In this document: in pieces, positions 48,688 through 58,111 of the stretch
Numbering within the stretch: the stretch's first letter is position 1
Layout: each line of letters starts with the position of its first letter
DNA from: Streptomyces pactum
GTDB taxonomy: Bacteria > Actinomycetota > Actinomycetes > Streptomycetales > Streptomycetaceae
DNA: 64,000 bases
NCBI RefSeq assembly: GCF_002005225.1
Contig: NZ_CP019724.1
Coordinates: forward strand, 4,342,501-4,406,500
Direction: 5' to 3'
Notes under the pieces: model-generated
Database searches by the model: none
What the model saw: only the letters and a program-made list of their open reading frames with translations
Told to the model about the DNA's origin: nothing
Position numbers and translations under genes: made by a program

Positions 48688-49818
48688 TCAGCCGCTCAGC
48701 CGCACCGGCATGATCAGGTACTTGTAGGCCTCGTCCGCCTCGGCGTCCACCGCGGGCTTGCCGCTGAGCAACGCCGGCTTGGTGGACGTCGTGAAGGAGA
48801 GCTGCGCCACCGGCGAGTCGATCGCGCTCAGACCGTCCAGCAGGAACGTCGGGTTGAAGGCGATCGAGATGTCGTCGCCCTCCAACTGCGCGTCGACCCT
48901 TTCCACAGCCTGTGCGTCGTCGCTGGAGCCGGCCTCCAGGATGAGGACGCCCTGCTCGAAGCTGAGCCGCACCGGGGTGTTGCGCTCGGCGACCAGGGCC
49001 ACGCGCTTGACGGCCTCCACGAAGGGGGCGGTCTCGATCACGGCGACGCTGTTGAACTCCGTCGGGAACAGCGTCTTGTACTTCGGGAGGTCGCCCTCCA
49101 GCAGCCGGGTCGTCGTCCGGCGGCCCGCGCCCTCGAAACCGATCAGGCCCTCGCCCGCGCCCGAGCCGGACAGCGCCAGGATCACCTGGTCACCGCTGGT
49201 CAGCGCCTTGGCCGTGTCCTGCAGCGTCTTGGCGGGCACCAGTGCCACCGCGGAGACCTCCGGGTTCTCCGGCTTCCACAGGAACTCGCGGACCGCGAAG
49301 CGGTAGCGGTCGGTGGAGGCCAGCGTCACCGAGTCGCCCTCGATCTCGATGCGCACACCGGTGAGGACGGGCAGCGTGTCGTCACGGCCCGCGGCGATGG
49401 CGACCTGCTGCACGGCCGCGGCGAAGACCTCGCCGGGGACCGTACCCGTCGCCTCCGGCATCTGCGGCAGGGCCGGGTACTCCTCCACCGGCAGGGTGTG
49501 GAGGGTGAACCGCGAGGATCCGCAGACCACCGTCGCCCGTACACCGTCTGTGGAAATCTCCACCGGCCGGTTGGGGAGGGCGCGGGAGATGTCGGCGAGC
49601 AGGCGGCCGGAGACGAGGACCGTGCCCTCCTCCTCGATCTCCGCCTCCACCGAGACCCGCGCGGAGACCTCGTAGTCGAAGCTGGACAGGCTCAGCTGCC
49701 CCTCCTCGGCCTTCAGCAGCAGGCCCGCGAGGACCGGCGCCGGCGGACGGGCCGGGAGGCTGCGAGCCGCCCAGGCCACTGCCTCCGCGAGTACGTCGCG
49801 TTCCACCCGGATCTTCAC
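48688..49818 (-). CDS. dnaN: DNA polymerase III beta sliding clamp
   Basis: 376 residues from the GTG at 49818 (VKIRVERDVLAEAVAWAARS), supported by aggaggcgg nine bases upstream; the longer frame runs back into oriC. Three clamp domains are present with typical phrases such as LPVLTGVRIEIEGD, LASTDRYRFAVRE and the C-terminal YLIMPVRLSG, which lines the hydrophobic pocket for clamp-binding motifs. It tethers polymerase to DNA. It lies directly across oriC from dnaA and is read in the same direction. Confidence 0.99.
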   Translation of the reverse strand: MKIRVERDVLAEAVAWAARSLPARPPAPVLAGLLLKAEEGQLSLSSFDYEVSARVSVEAEIEEEGTVLVSGRLLADISRALPNRPVEISTDGVRATVVCGSSRFTLHTLPVEEYPALPQMPEATGTVPGEVFAAAVQQVAIAAGRDDTLPVLTGVRIEIEGDSVTLASTDRYRFAVREFLWKPENPEVSAVALVPAKTLQDTAKALTSGDQVILALSGSGAGEGLIGFEGAGRRTTTRLLEGDLPKYKTLFPTEFNSVAVIETAPFVEAVKRVALVAERNTPVRLSFEQGVLILEAGSSDDAQAVERVDAQLEGDDISIAFNPTFLLDGLSAIDSPVAQLSFTTSTKPALLSGKPAVDAEADEAYKYLIMPVRLSG

Positions 49819-50835
49819 TGTTGCCGCCTCCTGCTGTTGCCGGCGCTTCTCGCCCTGCCTGGCCTTCGTCGTCTGGTCGGTGTCGTCGGACCCCGTCAGG
49901 GGCAGAACACCGGGGACCAGTCTGACGCACCCCACTGACAGTAGGTGCCGTTCGGGGTCAAGTCGTGACGAGGGACGGTCGGGCCCGAGAGAGCGAGTTG
50001 TGCACAGGACCCGCTTCGAAACGAATTCCGCACTCTCTCTAGTCGGGAGTAGTAGTAGGGCCTGTGGATACCGTGGATAACCCCGTTTTCCCAGGTCAGA
50101 GCACGAATTTTGTCCACCGGGCCTGTGGGCGGAGCCGGTGGACAACCAGGCGTATCTGTGGAGAACAGAAAGTTCTGCACACTCCGTGCACAGGCAGAGG
50201 CGACTTCTCCCCAGATCCGTCCCCAGCTTTACCCGTGTTTCCCACAGCCCAACCAGACACCTTGATGTGACGCCTTTCACTCGAGGCGGTGACGGGGCGC
50301 GTCACGTTGCCGAACAGTGGACAGGCATGTGGAGAAGCTGGGGATCGCTGGGGACAACAGGCCCCAGCCTGTGGGTTGCCCGTGGACAACTTGATGCACA
50401 GCCTGTGGACCATTTTGTTGTCCACAGGCTGTGGAGAACTTTCGTCCACGGATCCACAGGGAGCTGACCTGCCCTGATGATCCCTCAACACCCTGGCCTG
50501 TGGACAGGATCGGGACAACTTCCCAGTCCCCAAGGTGTGGACGGAAAAAAGTCGCCGAATCTGTGGAGGGAGGCCGTAACCCGGAAGGTATTCGAACAGC
50601 GGGAGCGCGGCGGAGGAGACCCAGCGGCTACGGGAGGGGCGCCTACGGGTACGGGAGGACGTGTCGGCGAGCGTGGTTGAACCGCCTGAGAGCACGGGGA
50701 GGCGGCGGCGGGGGCACGGGGCGGGCGCGTGCGGGTCGGGGAAGACATGTCGGCGGGCACGGGTGAGGCGCCTGAGAGCACGGAAAGGCGCCCCAGAAGT
50801 GTCCGGGGCGCCTCGGGAGCCGGTGCCGGTGGCCG
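49819..50835. other. Chromosomal replication origin oriC
   Basis: About 1 kb between dnaA and dnaN packed with DnaA boxes. Clear examples are TTGTCCACA 50418 (perfect), ttgtccacc 50109, and in reverse tgtggatac 50063, cgtggataa 50072, ggtggacaa 50137, tgtggagaa 50157, 50329 and 50430, cgtggacaa 50381, tgtggacca 50405 and tgtggacag 50499; ttgtgcaca 49998 and several weaker ones add to this. I count at least 15. No long AT-rich unwinding element stands out, which is usual for Streptomyces. The dense core spans about 49995-50570; from about 50580 to the dnaA terminator the sequence is GC-rich and box-free. Confidence 0.96.
50786..50813 (-). terminator. Terminator after dnaA
   Basis: A 9-bp stem (aggcgcccc and complement) across a ten-base loop, followed on the minus strand by ttcc, 23 bases past the dnaA stop. 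Confidence 0.75.
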
Positions 50836-52800
50836 TCAGCCGTTCTTGATGCGGTTGGTCAGTTCGGTCACCTGGTTGTAGATGGAGCGCCGCTCGGCCA
50901 TCAGATTGCGGATCTTGCGGTCGGCGTGCATCACCGTGGTGTGGTCCCGGCCGCCGAACAGCGCGCCGATCTTCGGCAGCGAGAGATCCGTCAGCTCGCG
51001 GCACAGGTACATGGCGATCTGCCGGGCGGTCACCAGCGCGCGCCCGCGCGAGGTGCCGCACAGGTCCTCGACGGTGAGGCCGAAGTAGTCGGCGGTGGCG
51101 CCCATGATGGCCGTGGACGTGATCTCGGGCGCCGAGTCCTCGCCGCCGGGGATCAGGTCCTTGAGGACGATCTCCGTCAGCCCGAGGTCGACCGGCTGCC
51201 GGTTGAGCGACGCGAACGCCGTCACCCTGATCAGCGCGCCCTCCAGCTCGCGGATGTTGCGCGAGATCCGGGAGGCGATGAACTCCAGTACCTCCGGCGG
51301 GGCGTTGAGCTGCTCCTGCACCGCCTTCTTGCGCAGGATCGCGATGCGGGTCTCCAGCTCGGGCGGCTGGACGTCGGTGATCAGGCCCCACTCGAAACGG
51401 TTCCGCAGCCGGTCCTCCAGCGTGACGAGCTGCTTCGGCGGCCGGTCGGAGGACAGGACGATCTGCTTGTTGGCGTTGTGGAGCGTGTTGAAGGTGTGGA
51501 AGAACTCCTCCTGCGTCGACTCCTTGTCCGCCAAAAACTGGATGTCGTCGACGAGCAGGATGTCCATCTCGCGGTAGCGCTTGCGGAAGCTGTCGCCCTT
51601 GCCGTCGCGGATGGAGTTGATGAACTCGTTGGTGAACTCCTCGGAGCTCACGTAGCGCACGCGCGTGCCCGGGTAGAGGCTGCGGGCGTAGTGCCCGATG
51701 GCGTGCAGGAGATGGGTCTTGCCCAGGCCCGACTCCCCGTAGATGAAGAGGGGGTTGTAGGCCTTCGCGGGTGCTTCGGCGACGGCGACGGCCGCCGCGT
51801 GGGCGAAGCGGTTGGAGGCGCCGATGACGAAGGTGTCGAAGAGGTACTTCGGGTTCAGCCGTGCGGTGGGCTCGCCGGGTCCGGTCGCCGGCGCGGGCTG
51901 TGCGGCCAGCGGGCCGGGGGCGCCGGTGGCGGGGCCGGGGCCCACGGGGCCGCCGCGGTGGACGTGGCCGGAGCCGGACGGCGGCTCGGGCAGGTCCCGC
52001 CGGGTGCCGCGCTGGTCGTAGTCGCCGCGCGGCTGGTCGTAGTCGTTGCGGGACTGCTCGTGGTCGCCGCGCTCGTGACCACCGCGTTTGTGACCGCCGC
52101 GCTCGTGACCGCCGCGTTCGTATTCACCGCGTTCGTATCCGCCGCGCTGGGTGTCGTAGGACGGGCGGTCCGGTGACTGCGGACGGTAGTCCTGCTGGTA
52201 CGAGTCCTTGGGATACGGCTCCTGGCCGTAGGCGTCCTGGTGAGGCGACGCGTAAGGATCCCGTTCGGGGAAACCGAGACGCTGCTGCTGCCAGCCGTAG
52301 TCGTCCTGCTGCGCGGGGCGCGGCCAGGAACCCGGCTCGGGACGCTGGTACTCCTGCGGGTAGGCGGGGCGTGCGGTGGGGAGCTGGTCGGCGCGGTGGC
52401 GGCCGTACCCCTCGTACTCGTCGCGGCCGCCCTGGCCCTGGCCGGGGGCCGGGAGCTCGGGTTCCTCGTAGCGGGGCTGGGGGCGGGTGGGCGGTGCCTG
52501 GGAGGCGGGAGGCGCGGGTTCGCCGGCGGTGTCGTCGACGGTGATCGCGATGCGGATGGGACGGCCGCATTCACGGCTCAGGGTCTCGCTGACGACGGGG
52601 GCGAGACGGCCCTCCAGTACGCCCTTCGCAAATTCGTTCGGTACGGCGAGCAGGGCGGTGTCGGCGACCAACGCGAGGGGCTGGCAGCGCCGGATCCAGT
52701 GCTCGTCCTTCGACTCGACGCCCTGCCCGCGGTCCTCCCCGAGGAGTTGCTCCAGTACGCGTGGCCACACTGCGGCAAGATCGGCAGGTACGTCAGCCAC
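50836..52800 (-). CDS. dnaA: Replication initiator DnaA
   Basis: 654 residues from a GTG, long for DnaA because of an extended domain II. Domain I (1-90) is followed by a Pro/Gln/Arg/Tyr-rich domain II (about 95-310) containing repeats of the type [17 protein letters not shown]. Domain III has Walker [10 protein letters not shown], Walker [10 protein letters not shown] and sensor residues in [10 protein letters not shown]. Domain IV ends with the DNA-binding signature [12 protein letters not shown]. It binds the oriC boxes and opens the duplex. Two DnaA boxes lie in its own promoter region, so it is probably autoregulated. Confidence 0.99.
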   Translation of the reverse strand: MADVPADLAAVWPRVLEQLLGEDRGQGVESKDEHWIRRCQPLALVADTALLAVPNEFAKGVLEGRLAPVVSETLSRECGRPIRIAITVDDTAGEPAPPASQAPPTRPQPRYEEPELPAPGQGQGGRDEYEGYGRHRADQLPTARPAYPQEYQRPEPGSWPRPAQQDDYGWQQQRLGFPERDPYASPHQDAYGQEPYPKDSYQQDYRPQSPDRPSYDTQRGGYERGEYERGGHERGGHKRGGHERGDHEQSRNDYDQPRGDYDQRGTRRDLPEPPSGSGHVHRGGPVGPGPATGAPGPLAAQPAPATGPGEPTARLNPKYLFDTFVIGASNRFAHAAAVAVAEAPAKAYNPLFIYGESGLGKTHLLHAIGHYARSLYPGTRVRYVSSEEFTNEFINSIRDGKGDSFRKRYREMDILLVDDIQFLADKESTQEEFFHTFNTLHNANKQIVLSSDRPPKQLVTLEDRLRNRFEWGLITDVQPPELETRIAILRKKAVQEQLNAPPEVLEFIASRISRNIRELEGALIRVTAFASLNRQPVDLGLTEIVLKDLIPGGEDSAPEITSTAIMGATADYFGLTVEDLCGTSRGRALVTARQIAMYLCRELTDLSLPKIGALFGGRDHTTVMHADRKIRNLMAERRSIYNQVTELTNRIKNG

Positions 52801-53176
52801 AGGGCACGCTCTCTCACGAGTCCCTCGAAGGTGTGATTCGGGGACGGGTCGGGATGAAACTCGGATGGGGCAGGGATAAGGGAACGAATCGGAGTCCAGT
52901 CACGGTAGTCAGCGCGGCCGGTAGGGTTCAAGTTGTTGTCCCCAGCCTGTGGACAAGTGTCTCCCGGTCACCGCTGGTTTGACCGAATGGCGCAGTCCCA
53001 CGTACCGTGACCAGGTCGAGTTGTCGATGGCTGCTGCCGCCTGCCTCCGATGGGCACAGGTCACGTCCAAGGTGATCGAAAAGCGGTGCACTCGGGCGTA
53101 ACGCGAGCTACTCGTGGGCGCACGGTGACAGCCAGGACGGCACCCCGCCAACCCCGATTCTTTCTGGAGCCCCCGA
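52801..53176. promoter_or_regulatory. Divergent dnaA/rpmH promoter region with DnaA boxes
   Basis: 376 bases. A perfect reverse DnaA box TGTGGACAA at 52948-52956 and a near-box ttgtcccca at 52936-52944 face each other, about 140 bases upstream of the dnaA start. Two facing boxes in the dnaA promoter, used for autoregulation, are known from S. lividans. The rightward rpmH promoter must lie in the second half. Confidence 0.85.
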
Positions 53177-53314
53177 GTGAGCAAGCGCACCTTCCAGCCG
53201 AACAACCGTCGCCGTGCGAAGACCCACGGTTTCCGGCTGCGTATGCGGACCCGTGCCGGCCGCGCGATTCTCGCGACTCGCCGCAGCAAGGGTCGCGCCC
53301 GTCTGTCCGCCTGA
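53177..53314 (+). CDS. rpmH: Ribosomal protein L34
   Basis: 45 residues from a GTG: it opens [18 protein letters not shown] and ends GRARLSA, with the Arg/Lys-rich composition and length expected for L34 of the large ribosomal subunit. A tggagcccc ribosome site precedes it. It is divergent from dnaA and followed after 21 bases by rnpA, the near-universal bacterial arrangement. Confidence 0.98.
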   Translation: MSKRTFQPNNRRRAKTHGFRLRMRTRAGRAILATRRSKGRARLSA

Positions 53315-53335
53315 TCCCGGTCAGGTCATGACATC

Positions 53336-53707
53336 GTGCTGCCCACCGAGAACCGGCTGAGGCGGCGCGAGGACTTCGCGACCGCGGTACGACGAGGCCG
53401 CCGGGCCGGACGCCCGGCCCTCGTCGTCCACCTTCGAAGCGGTGCCACGGACCCGCACGCGCCTGGGGAGAGCGCTCCCCCGACACGTGCGGGTTTCGTC
53501 GTGAGCAAAGCTGTGGGCGGTGCGGTGGTGCGCAACAAGGTGAAGCGCAGGCTTCGCCATCTGATGCGCGACCGGATCGACCTGTTTCCCCCCGGTAGCC
53601 TGGTAGTCGTACGAGCGCTACCCGGTGCGGGTGACGCCGACCATGCACTGCTGGCCCGAGACCTGGACGCCGCCCTGACGCGGCTACTGGGAGGGGGCGC
53701 GCGATGA
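53336..53707 (+). CDS. rnpA: Ribonuclease P protein component
   Basis: 123 residues from a GTG. The family core is clear: [20 protein letters not shown] at the start and the RNR motif region [16 protein letters not shown] (about 66-81), which contacts the catalytic RNA. It helps the RNA subunit process tRNA 5' ends. A short insertion ([16 protein letters not shown]) sits between the strands. The stop overlaps the yidD start (ATGA). Confidence 0.97.
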   Translation: MLPTENRLRRREDFATAVRRGRRAGRPALVVHLRSGATDPHAPGESAPPTRAGFVVSKAVGGAVVRNKVKRRLRHLMRDRIDLFPPGSLVVVRALPGAGDADHALLARDLDAALTRLLGGGAR

Positions 53708-54078
53708 AGTACCCGCTGCTGGCTCTGATCAAGCTGTACCAGTGGACGATCAGTCCGCTGCTGGGGCCGGTGTGCAAGTACTACCCGTCGTGTTCCCACT
53801 ACGGCTACACGGCCATCGACCGGCACGGTGCTCTCAAGGGCACGGCGCTCACCGCCTGGCGCATCCTGCGGTGCAATCCGTGGTCGCCGGGCGGCGTGGA
53901 CCATGTTCCGCCGCGGAAGCGCCCGCGGTGGCACGAAATGCTGCGTGACGCCTGGCGTGCACGCAAGGGCGGGCCCTCCGCCGCCGAACCGGCCATCGAA
54001 GGACAGGCCTCTCCCACGAGTCCGTCCCGTCCTTCGAGCCCGGCCGCAGAGACCCAGTCCCATGCCCAAGGAGCATGA
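53704..54078 (+). CDS. yidD: Membrane protein insertion efficiency factor YidD
   Basis: 124 residues. The conserved domain (1-75) has [14 protein letters not shown], the cysteine-containing [15 protein letters not shown] and [17 protein letters not shown]. It associates with the membrane through an amphipathic N-terminal helix and assists YidC. A Pro/Ser/Ala-rich tail of about 45 residues is added at the C-terminus. It overlaps rnpA by four bases and precedes yidC by three. Confidence 0.96.
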   Translation: MKYPLLALIKLYQWTISPLLGPVCKYYPSCSHYGYTAIDRHGALKGTALTAWRILRCNPWSPGGVDHVPPRKRPRWHEMLRDAWRARKGGPSAAEPAIEGQASPTSPSRPSSPAAETQSHAQGA

Positions 54079-54081
54079 TTA

Positions 54082-55365
54082 GTGGACACGATTGCCAGCC
54101 TCTTCAGCTTCATCACGACACCTGTCTCCTGGGTCATCGTCCAGTTCCACAGCGTGTACGGCGCCATCTTCGGCCCGGACACCGGATGGGCCTGGGGCCT
54201 GTCCATCGTGTCCCTGGTGATCCTCATCCGCATCTGCCTGATCCCGCTCTTCGTGAAGCAGATCAAGGCGACGCGCGGGATGCAGACGCTCCAGCCGGAG
54301 ATGAAGAAGATCCAGGAGCGCTACAAGAACGACAAGCAGCGCCAGTCCGAAGAGATGATGAAGCTGTACAAGGAGACGGGCACCAACCCGCTCTCCTCGT
54401 GCCTTCCCATCCTGGCGCAGTCCCCGTTCTTCTTCGCCCTCTACCACGTGCTCAACAGCATCGCGTCGAACGACACCATCGGTGTGATCAACGACCGCCT
54501 GCTGGAGAGTGCCCAGAAGGCCCACATCTTCGGTGCGCCGCTGGCGGCGAAGTTCACCGACGGCTCCTCCAAGGTGGAAGCCCTCGGGTCCTCGCTGACG
54601 GACGTCCGTGTCGTCACCGCGATCATGATCGTGCTGATGTCGGCGTCGCAGTTCTTCACCCAGCGCCAGCTCATGACCAAGAACGTCGACACGACGGTGA
54701 AGACGCCGTTCATGCAGCAGCAGAAGATGCTGATGTACGTCTTCCCGGTCATGTTCGCCGTCTTCGGCATCAACTTCCCCGTCGGTGTCCTCGTCTACTG
54801 GCTGACCACCAACGTGTGGACCATGGGCCAGCAGATGTACGTCATCCGCAACAACCCGACGCCGGGTTCCAAGGCCCAGGCGGCCTACCTGGAGCGCCTG
54901 CACAAGAACGTCACCCAGCACGGCAAGACGCGTGGTCGTGGTGAAAAGTCCATCGTGAAGGCCATCGTCGCCAAGGGCCGGGACCGCAACGAGTTCGAGC
55001 GGAAGTTCATCAACGGTCTGAACAAGGCGGGCCTGGCGGCCCAGACCGACGGCACCGTGGTGAAGAGTGACACCGCGGTCGCCGCCCAGACCGAGGACGG
55101 CGCGCCCGCGGCCACTCCGGCCACGCCCAGGCGTCAGCAGCCCAAGCGGCAGAGCAAGTCTCAGCGCCAGGCCACCAAGGTGGCCGGCGAGTCCGAGCCC
55201 AAGACCTCGCTGACCAAGTCGGACGAGCCGCAGGACGGCAAGCAGGACACCAAGCCCGCCGCCGCCAAGAAGCCGGCTCAGAAGTCCGGCGGCGGTGGCC
55301 GCAGCAAGGCCCAGTCCGGACAGCGCAAGGGCCCGCAGCGGCCCAAGTCCCCGTCGAAGAAGTAA
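54082..55365 (+). CDS. yidC: Membrane protein insertase YidC/OxaI
   Basis: 427 residues from a GTG. The insertase core (1-250) has five membrane segments with the hydrophilic-groove Arg in [19 protein letters not shown] split over the second helix, a charged cytoplasmic hairpin ([20 protein letters not shown]), and [21 protein letters not shown] very basic Lys/Gln/Ala-rich C-terminal tail of about 150 residues follows, as in other Gram-positive forms that touch ribosomes. It inserts membrane proteins alone or with SecYEG. Confidence 0.97.
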   Translation: MDTIASLFSFITTPVSWVIVQFHSVYGAIFGPDTGWAWGLSIVSLVILIRICLIPLFVKQIKATRGMQTLQPEMKKIQERYKNDKQRQSEEMMKLYKETGTNPLSSCLPILAQSPFFFALYHVLNSIASNDTIGVINDRLLESAQKAHIFGAPLAAKFTDGSSKVEALGSSLTDVRVVTAIMIVLMSASQFFTQRQLMTKNVDTTVKTPFMQQQKMLMYVFPVMFAVFGINFPVGVLVYWLTTNVWTMGQQMYVIRNNPTPGSKAQAAYLERLHKNVTQHGKTRGRGEKSIVKAIVAKGRDRNEFERKFINGLNKAGLAAQTDGTVVKSDTAVAAQTEDGAPAATPATPRRQQPKRQSKSQRQATKVAGESEPKTSLTKSDEPQDGKQDTKPAAAKKPAQKSGGGGRSKAQSGQRKGPQRPKSPSKK

Positions 55366-55380
55366 GAAGGAGTCCATCCC

Positions 55381-55893
55381 GTGACGGAAGGCACCACCTC
55401 CGCCGCTGCCGAGGGCGCAGACACCCTGACTCGTCTCGAGAACGAGGGCGAGATCGCCGCGGACTACCTGGAGGGCCTGCTCGACATCGCCGACCTCGAC
55501 GGCGACATCGACATGGATGTCGAGGCCGACCGTGCCTCTGTCTCGATCGTCAGCGACACGAACAGCCGTGACCTGCAGAAGCTGGTCGGCCGGGACGGCG
55601 AGGTGCTCGAGGCTCTGCAGGAGCTCACGCGCCTGGCCGTGCACCGGGAGACCGGCGAACGCAGCCGGCTGATGCTCGACATCGCCGGATACCGGGCCGA
55701 CAAGCGCGCCGAGCTCTCCGAGCTGGGCGCCAAGGCCGCGGCCGAGGTGAGGAGCAGCGGCGAGCCCGCGCGGCTGAAGCCGATGACTCCGTTCGAGCGC
55801 AAGGTCGTGCACGACGCGGTCAAGGCGGCGGGGCTGCGCAGCGAGTCCGAGGGCGAGGAGCCGGAGCGCTTCGTCGTCGTGCTTCCCGCCTGA
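55381..55893 (+). CDS. khpB: KhpB/Jag RNA-binding protein (KH and R3H domains)
   Basis: 170 residues from a GTG with aaggagtcc upstream. An acidic N-terminus is followed by a KH domain (about 45-105; LVGRDGEVLEALQELTRLAV with the GxxG-type loop) and an R3H domain (about 108-170; MTPFERKVVHDAVKAAGLRS then SEGEEPERFVVV). It binds RNA together with KhpA and influences cell elongation in Firmicutes. It lacks the Jag-N domain. The position after yidC is conserved. Confidence 0.95.
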   Translation: MTEGTTSAAAEGADTLTRLENEGEIAADYLEGLLDIADLDGDIDMDVEADRASVSIVSDTNSRDLQKLVGRDGEVLEALQELTRLAVHRETGERSRLMLDIAGYRADKRAELSELGAKAAAEVRSSGEPARLKPMTPFERKVVHDAVKAAGLRSESEGEEPERFVVVLPA

Positions 55894-55910
55894 TCGGTCC
55901 TCACGTTCTC

Positions 55911-55945
55911 CGGCCCCGTCTGTTGCGCAGGCGGGGCCGAATTTT
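55911..55945 (+). terminator. Terminator after khpB
   Basis: cggccccg(tc) pairs with (gg)cggggccg and is followed by aatttt, 20 bases past the stop. It ends the rpmH-khpB transcript. Confidence 0.88.
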
Positions 55946-56017
55946 GTCAGCCTGATAGTTCTGGTGGTTCTGGTACCGGCGACTGGTGCGCCGATGCCGT
56001 ACGGAAGGACGGTCCCC

Positions 56018-56737
56018 GTGACGGAGGCAGCGGAGCTTCCCCCTGTGCCCGAGCAGGCACGCGACGTGTTCGGCGATCGGTACGCGGACGCGGTCCGCTA
56101 CGCGGAGCTGCTTGCCGAGGCGGGGGTGAAGCGCGGTCTGATCGGTCCACGTGAGGTTCCCCGCCTGTGGGAGCGACACCTGCTGAACTGCGCGGTGCTC
56201 TCGGAGGTCGTGCCCGAGGGGGTGACGGTGTGCGACGTCGGTTCGGGTGCCGGATTGCCCGGGATCCCGCTGGCGCTCGTCCGGGAGGACCTGAAGATCA
56301 CCCTTCTGGAGCCGCTGCTGCGGCGCACCAACTTCCTGACCGAGGTCGTGGAACTACTGGGCCTCGACCATGTCACGGTCGTGCGTGGCCGGGCCGAGGA
56401 GGTCATGGGGAAGATGCCACCCGTGCACGTGGTGACCGCCCGTGCCGTTGCTCCGCTGGACCGCCTGGCCACGTGGGGGGTCCCGCTGCTGCGCCCGTAC
56501 GGAGAGATGCTCGCTCTCAAGGGCGACACGGCCGAGGAGGAGCTGAAGGCCGCGGCCACGGCACTGAGCAAGCTCGGAGCGGTGGACACGTCCATCCTGC
56601 ACGTCGGCGAGGGGGTCGTGGACCCGATGTCCACCGTGGTGCGAGTGGAGGTCGGGGAGAGCCCTGGCGGCGTGCGCTTCGCCGCCAAGCGGGCCAAGGC
56701 GGCCCGGACGGGACGGGCGCGGCGGCGTCGCGGTTAG
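56018..56737 (+). CDS. rsmG: 16S rRNA (guanine-N7) methyltransferase RsmG
   Basis: 239 residues from the GTG at 56018, chosen because ggaaggac lies eight bases upstream; ATGs at 55964 and 55994 lack a site. The AdoMet fold shows VCDVGSGAGLPGIPLAL (motif I), ITLLEPLLRRTNFL and VVTARAVAPLDRL. It methylates G527 of 16S rRNA (E. coli numbering), and loss gives low-level streptomycin resistance and, in Streptomyces, altered antibiotic production. The C-terminus is a basic tail ending RARRRRG. Confidence 0.97.
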   Translation: MTEAAELPPVPEQARDVFGDRYADAVRYAELLAEAGVKRGLIGPREVPRLWERHLLNCAVLSEVVPEGVTVCDVGSGAGLPGIPLALVREDLKITLLEPLLRRTNFLTEVVELLGLDHVTVVRGRAEEVMGKMPPVHVVTARAVAPLDRLATWGVPLLRPYGEMLALKGDTAEEELKAAATALSKLGAVDTSILHVGEGVVDPMSTVVRVEVGESPGGVRFAAKRAKAARTGRARRRRG

Positions 56738-56864
56738 CCTCAGCCGGGCACCGGCGGCACCGGCGGCACTGATGCGCCCTGATGGTGAGCCGTACTCCAC
56801 ACAAGCTGCCGAACCTATGCATGCCGGAGTGTCGCGGCATTTTGGCATCGGCTGCTGTGCATCG

Positions 56865-56880
56865 TGTTTCACGTGAAACG
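56865..56880. promoter_or_regulatory. parS site upstream of parA
   Basis: TGTTTCACGTGAAACG, exact 14-bp core. It lies between rsmG and parA. Confidence 0.96.
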
Positions 56881-56974
56881 TCGCTCACTGCTGCACGGCA
56901 TCATCAGTCGCGGCCGCGCCGCGGCCGACCCCCGCGACCGAAAGCCTCTCGGGTCGCTCGGAGAGGGTACGGAG

Positions 56975-57001
56975 TTGTCCACAGAGGTGGATTTCTCCAC
57001 A
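56975..57001 (+). promoter_or_regulatory. Two DnaA boxes upstream of parA
   Basis: TTGTCCACA at 56975-56983 (perfect) and ttctccaca at 56993-57001, same orientation, 18 bases apart, between the two parS sites that bracket the parA start region. Confidence 0.75.
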
Positions 57002-57115
57002 GAAGACCAGGCCTCACTGGTTCATGACCCCGAAGACATGGGAGGCTCTGTTCATTGCGAGCCTGAAGTCGAGGAGAGTGAATCCTTGCGGTCCGACGCC
57101 AATATCGCGGGACCG

Positions 57116-58111
57116 ATGACCGATCCGGTCCCCGGTCCCCGTACCGAGTCGATGGGGGCGGATGTTTCACGTGAAACACCGCCTCCGATGGACGACACTC
57201 CGATCGGTCGTGCTGCCCAACTGGCGGTGGAAGCTCTGGGCCGCGCCGGTGAGGGACTGCCCCGACCCGAGCAGACCAGGGTCATGGTGGTCGCCAACCA
57301 GAAGGGCGGTGTGGGCAAGACGACGACGACCGTCAACCTTGCCGCGTCGCTGGCCCTGCACGGTGCCCGGGTCCTGGTAGTCGACCTCGACCCGCAGGGC
57401 AACGCCTCCACCGCGCTGGGCATCGACCACCACGCCGACGTCCCATCCATCTACGACGTACTGGTCGAGAGCAGGCCGCTGTCGGAGGTGGTCCAGCCGG
57501 TTCCCGACGTCGAGGGCCTCTTCTGTGCACCCGCCACGATCGATCTCGCCGGTGCGGAGATCGAACTGGTCTCTCTGGTGGCACGAGAGAGCCGGCTTCA
57601 GCGGGCGATCCAGGCGTACGAGCAGCCGCTGGACTACATCCTCATCGACTGCCCGCCCTCCCTCGGTCTGCTGACGGTCAACGCGCTGGTCGCGGGCCAG
57701 GAGGTGCTGATCCCGATCCAGTGCGAGTACTACGCGCTGGAAGGGCTGGGACAGTTGCTGCGCAACGTCGACCTGGTCCGTGGGCACCTCAACCCCACTC
57801 TGCATGTCTCGACGATCCTGCTCACCATGTACGACGGCCGGACGCGGCTCGCGTCTCAGGTCGCCGACGAGGTGCGCAGTCACTTCGGCGACGAGGTGCT
57901 GCGGACGAGCATTCCCCGTTCGGTCCGTATCTCCGAGGCCCCGAGCTACGGGCAGACGGTACTGACCTACGATCCAGGATCGAGCGGAGCCCTTTCCTAT
58001 CTGGAGGCGGCACGCGAGATCGCGCTGAAGGGCGTGGGTGTCACTTACGACGCGACGCACGCACACATCGGCGCACAGAACGACCCGAGCATGGTGGAGG
58101 GGATCCAGTGA
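57116..58111 (+). CDS. parA: Chromosome partitioning ATPase ParA
   Basis: 331 residues from the ATG at 57116. In-frame alternatives are the GTG at 56864 and ATGs at 57038, 57152 and 57188; none has a strong ribosome site. The deviant Walker A motif is KGGVGKTTT, preceded by MVVANQ; Walker B is in DYILIDCPPSLGLL, and SEAPSYGQTVLTYDP lies near the end. ParA forms ATP-dependent assemblies, is recruited to hyphal tips and moves ParB-parS complexes. A perfect parS site lies inside the coding region at 57163-57178. The stop overlaps the parB GTG. Confidence 0.95.
   Translation: MTDPVPGPRTESMGADVSRETPPPMDDTPIGRAAQLAVEALGRAGEGLPRPEQTRVMVVANQKGGVGKTTTTVNLAASLALHGARVLVVDLDPQGNASTALGIDHHADVPSIYDVLVESRPLSEVVQPVPDVEGLFCAPATIDLAGAEIELVSLVARESRLQRAIQAYEQPLDYILIDCPPSLGLLTVNALVAGQEVLIPIQCEYYALEGLGQLLRNVDLVRGHLNPTLHVSTILLTMYDGRTRLASQVADEVRSHFGDEVLRTSIPRSVRISEAPSYGQTVLTYDPGSSGALSYLEAAREIALKGVGVTYDATHAHIGAQNDPSMVEGIQ
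57163..57178. promoter_or_regulatory. parS site within the 5' end of parA
   Basis: TGTTTCACGTGAAACA, a perfect 16-bp palindrome. It encodes DVSRET in the parA frame. Confidence 0.97.

Larger units (their letters stand above)
56738..57115. promoter_or_regulatory. parAB promoter region
   Basis: About 380 bases upstream of the chosen parA start, holding one parS site and two DnaA boxes (listed separately). The parA frame stays open through it to a GTG inside the parS site at 56864, but the encoded residues are not ParA-like. Confidence 0.65.

Noticed and set aside
56864..57115. N-terminal extension of ParA starting at the GTG inside parS
   Set aside because: The residues are not ParA-like, there is no ribosome site, and the stretch carries regulatory sites. 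It is kept only as an alternative start.
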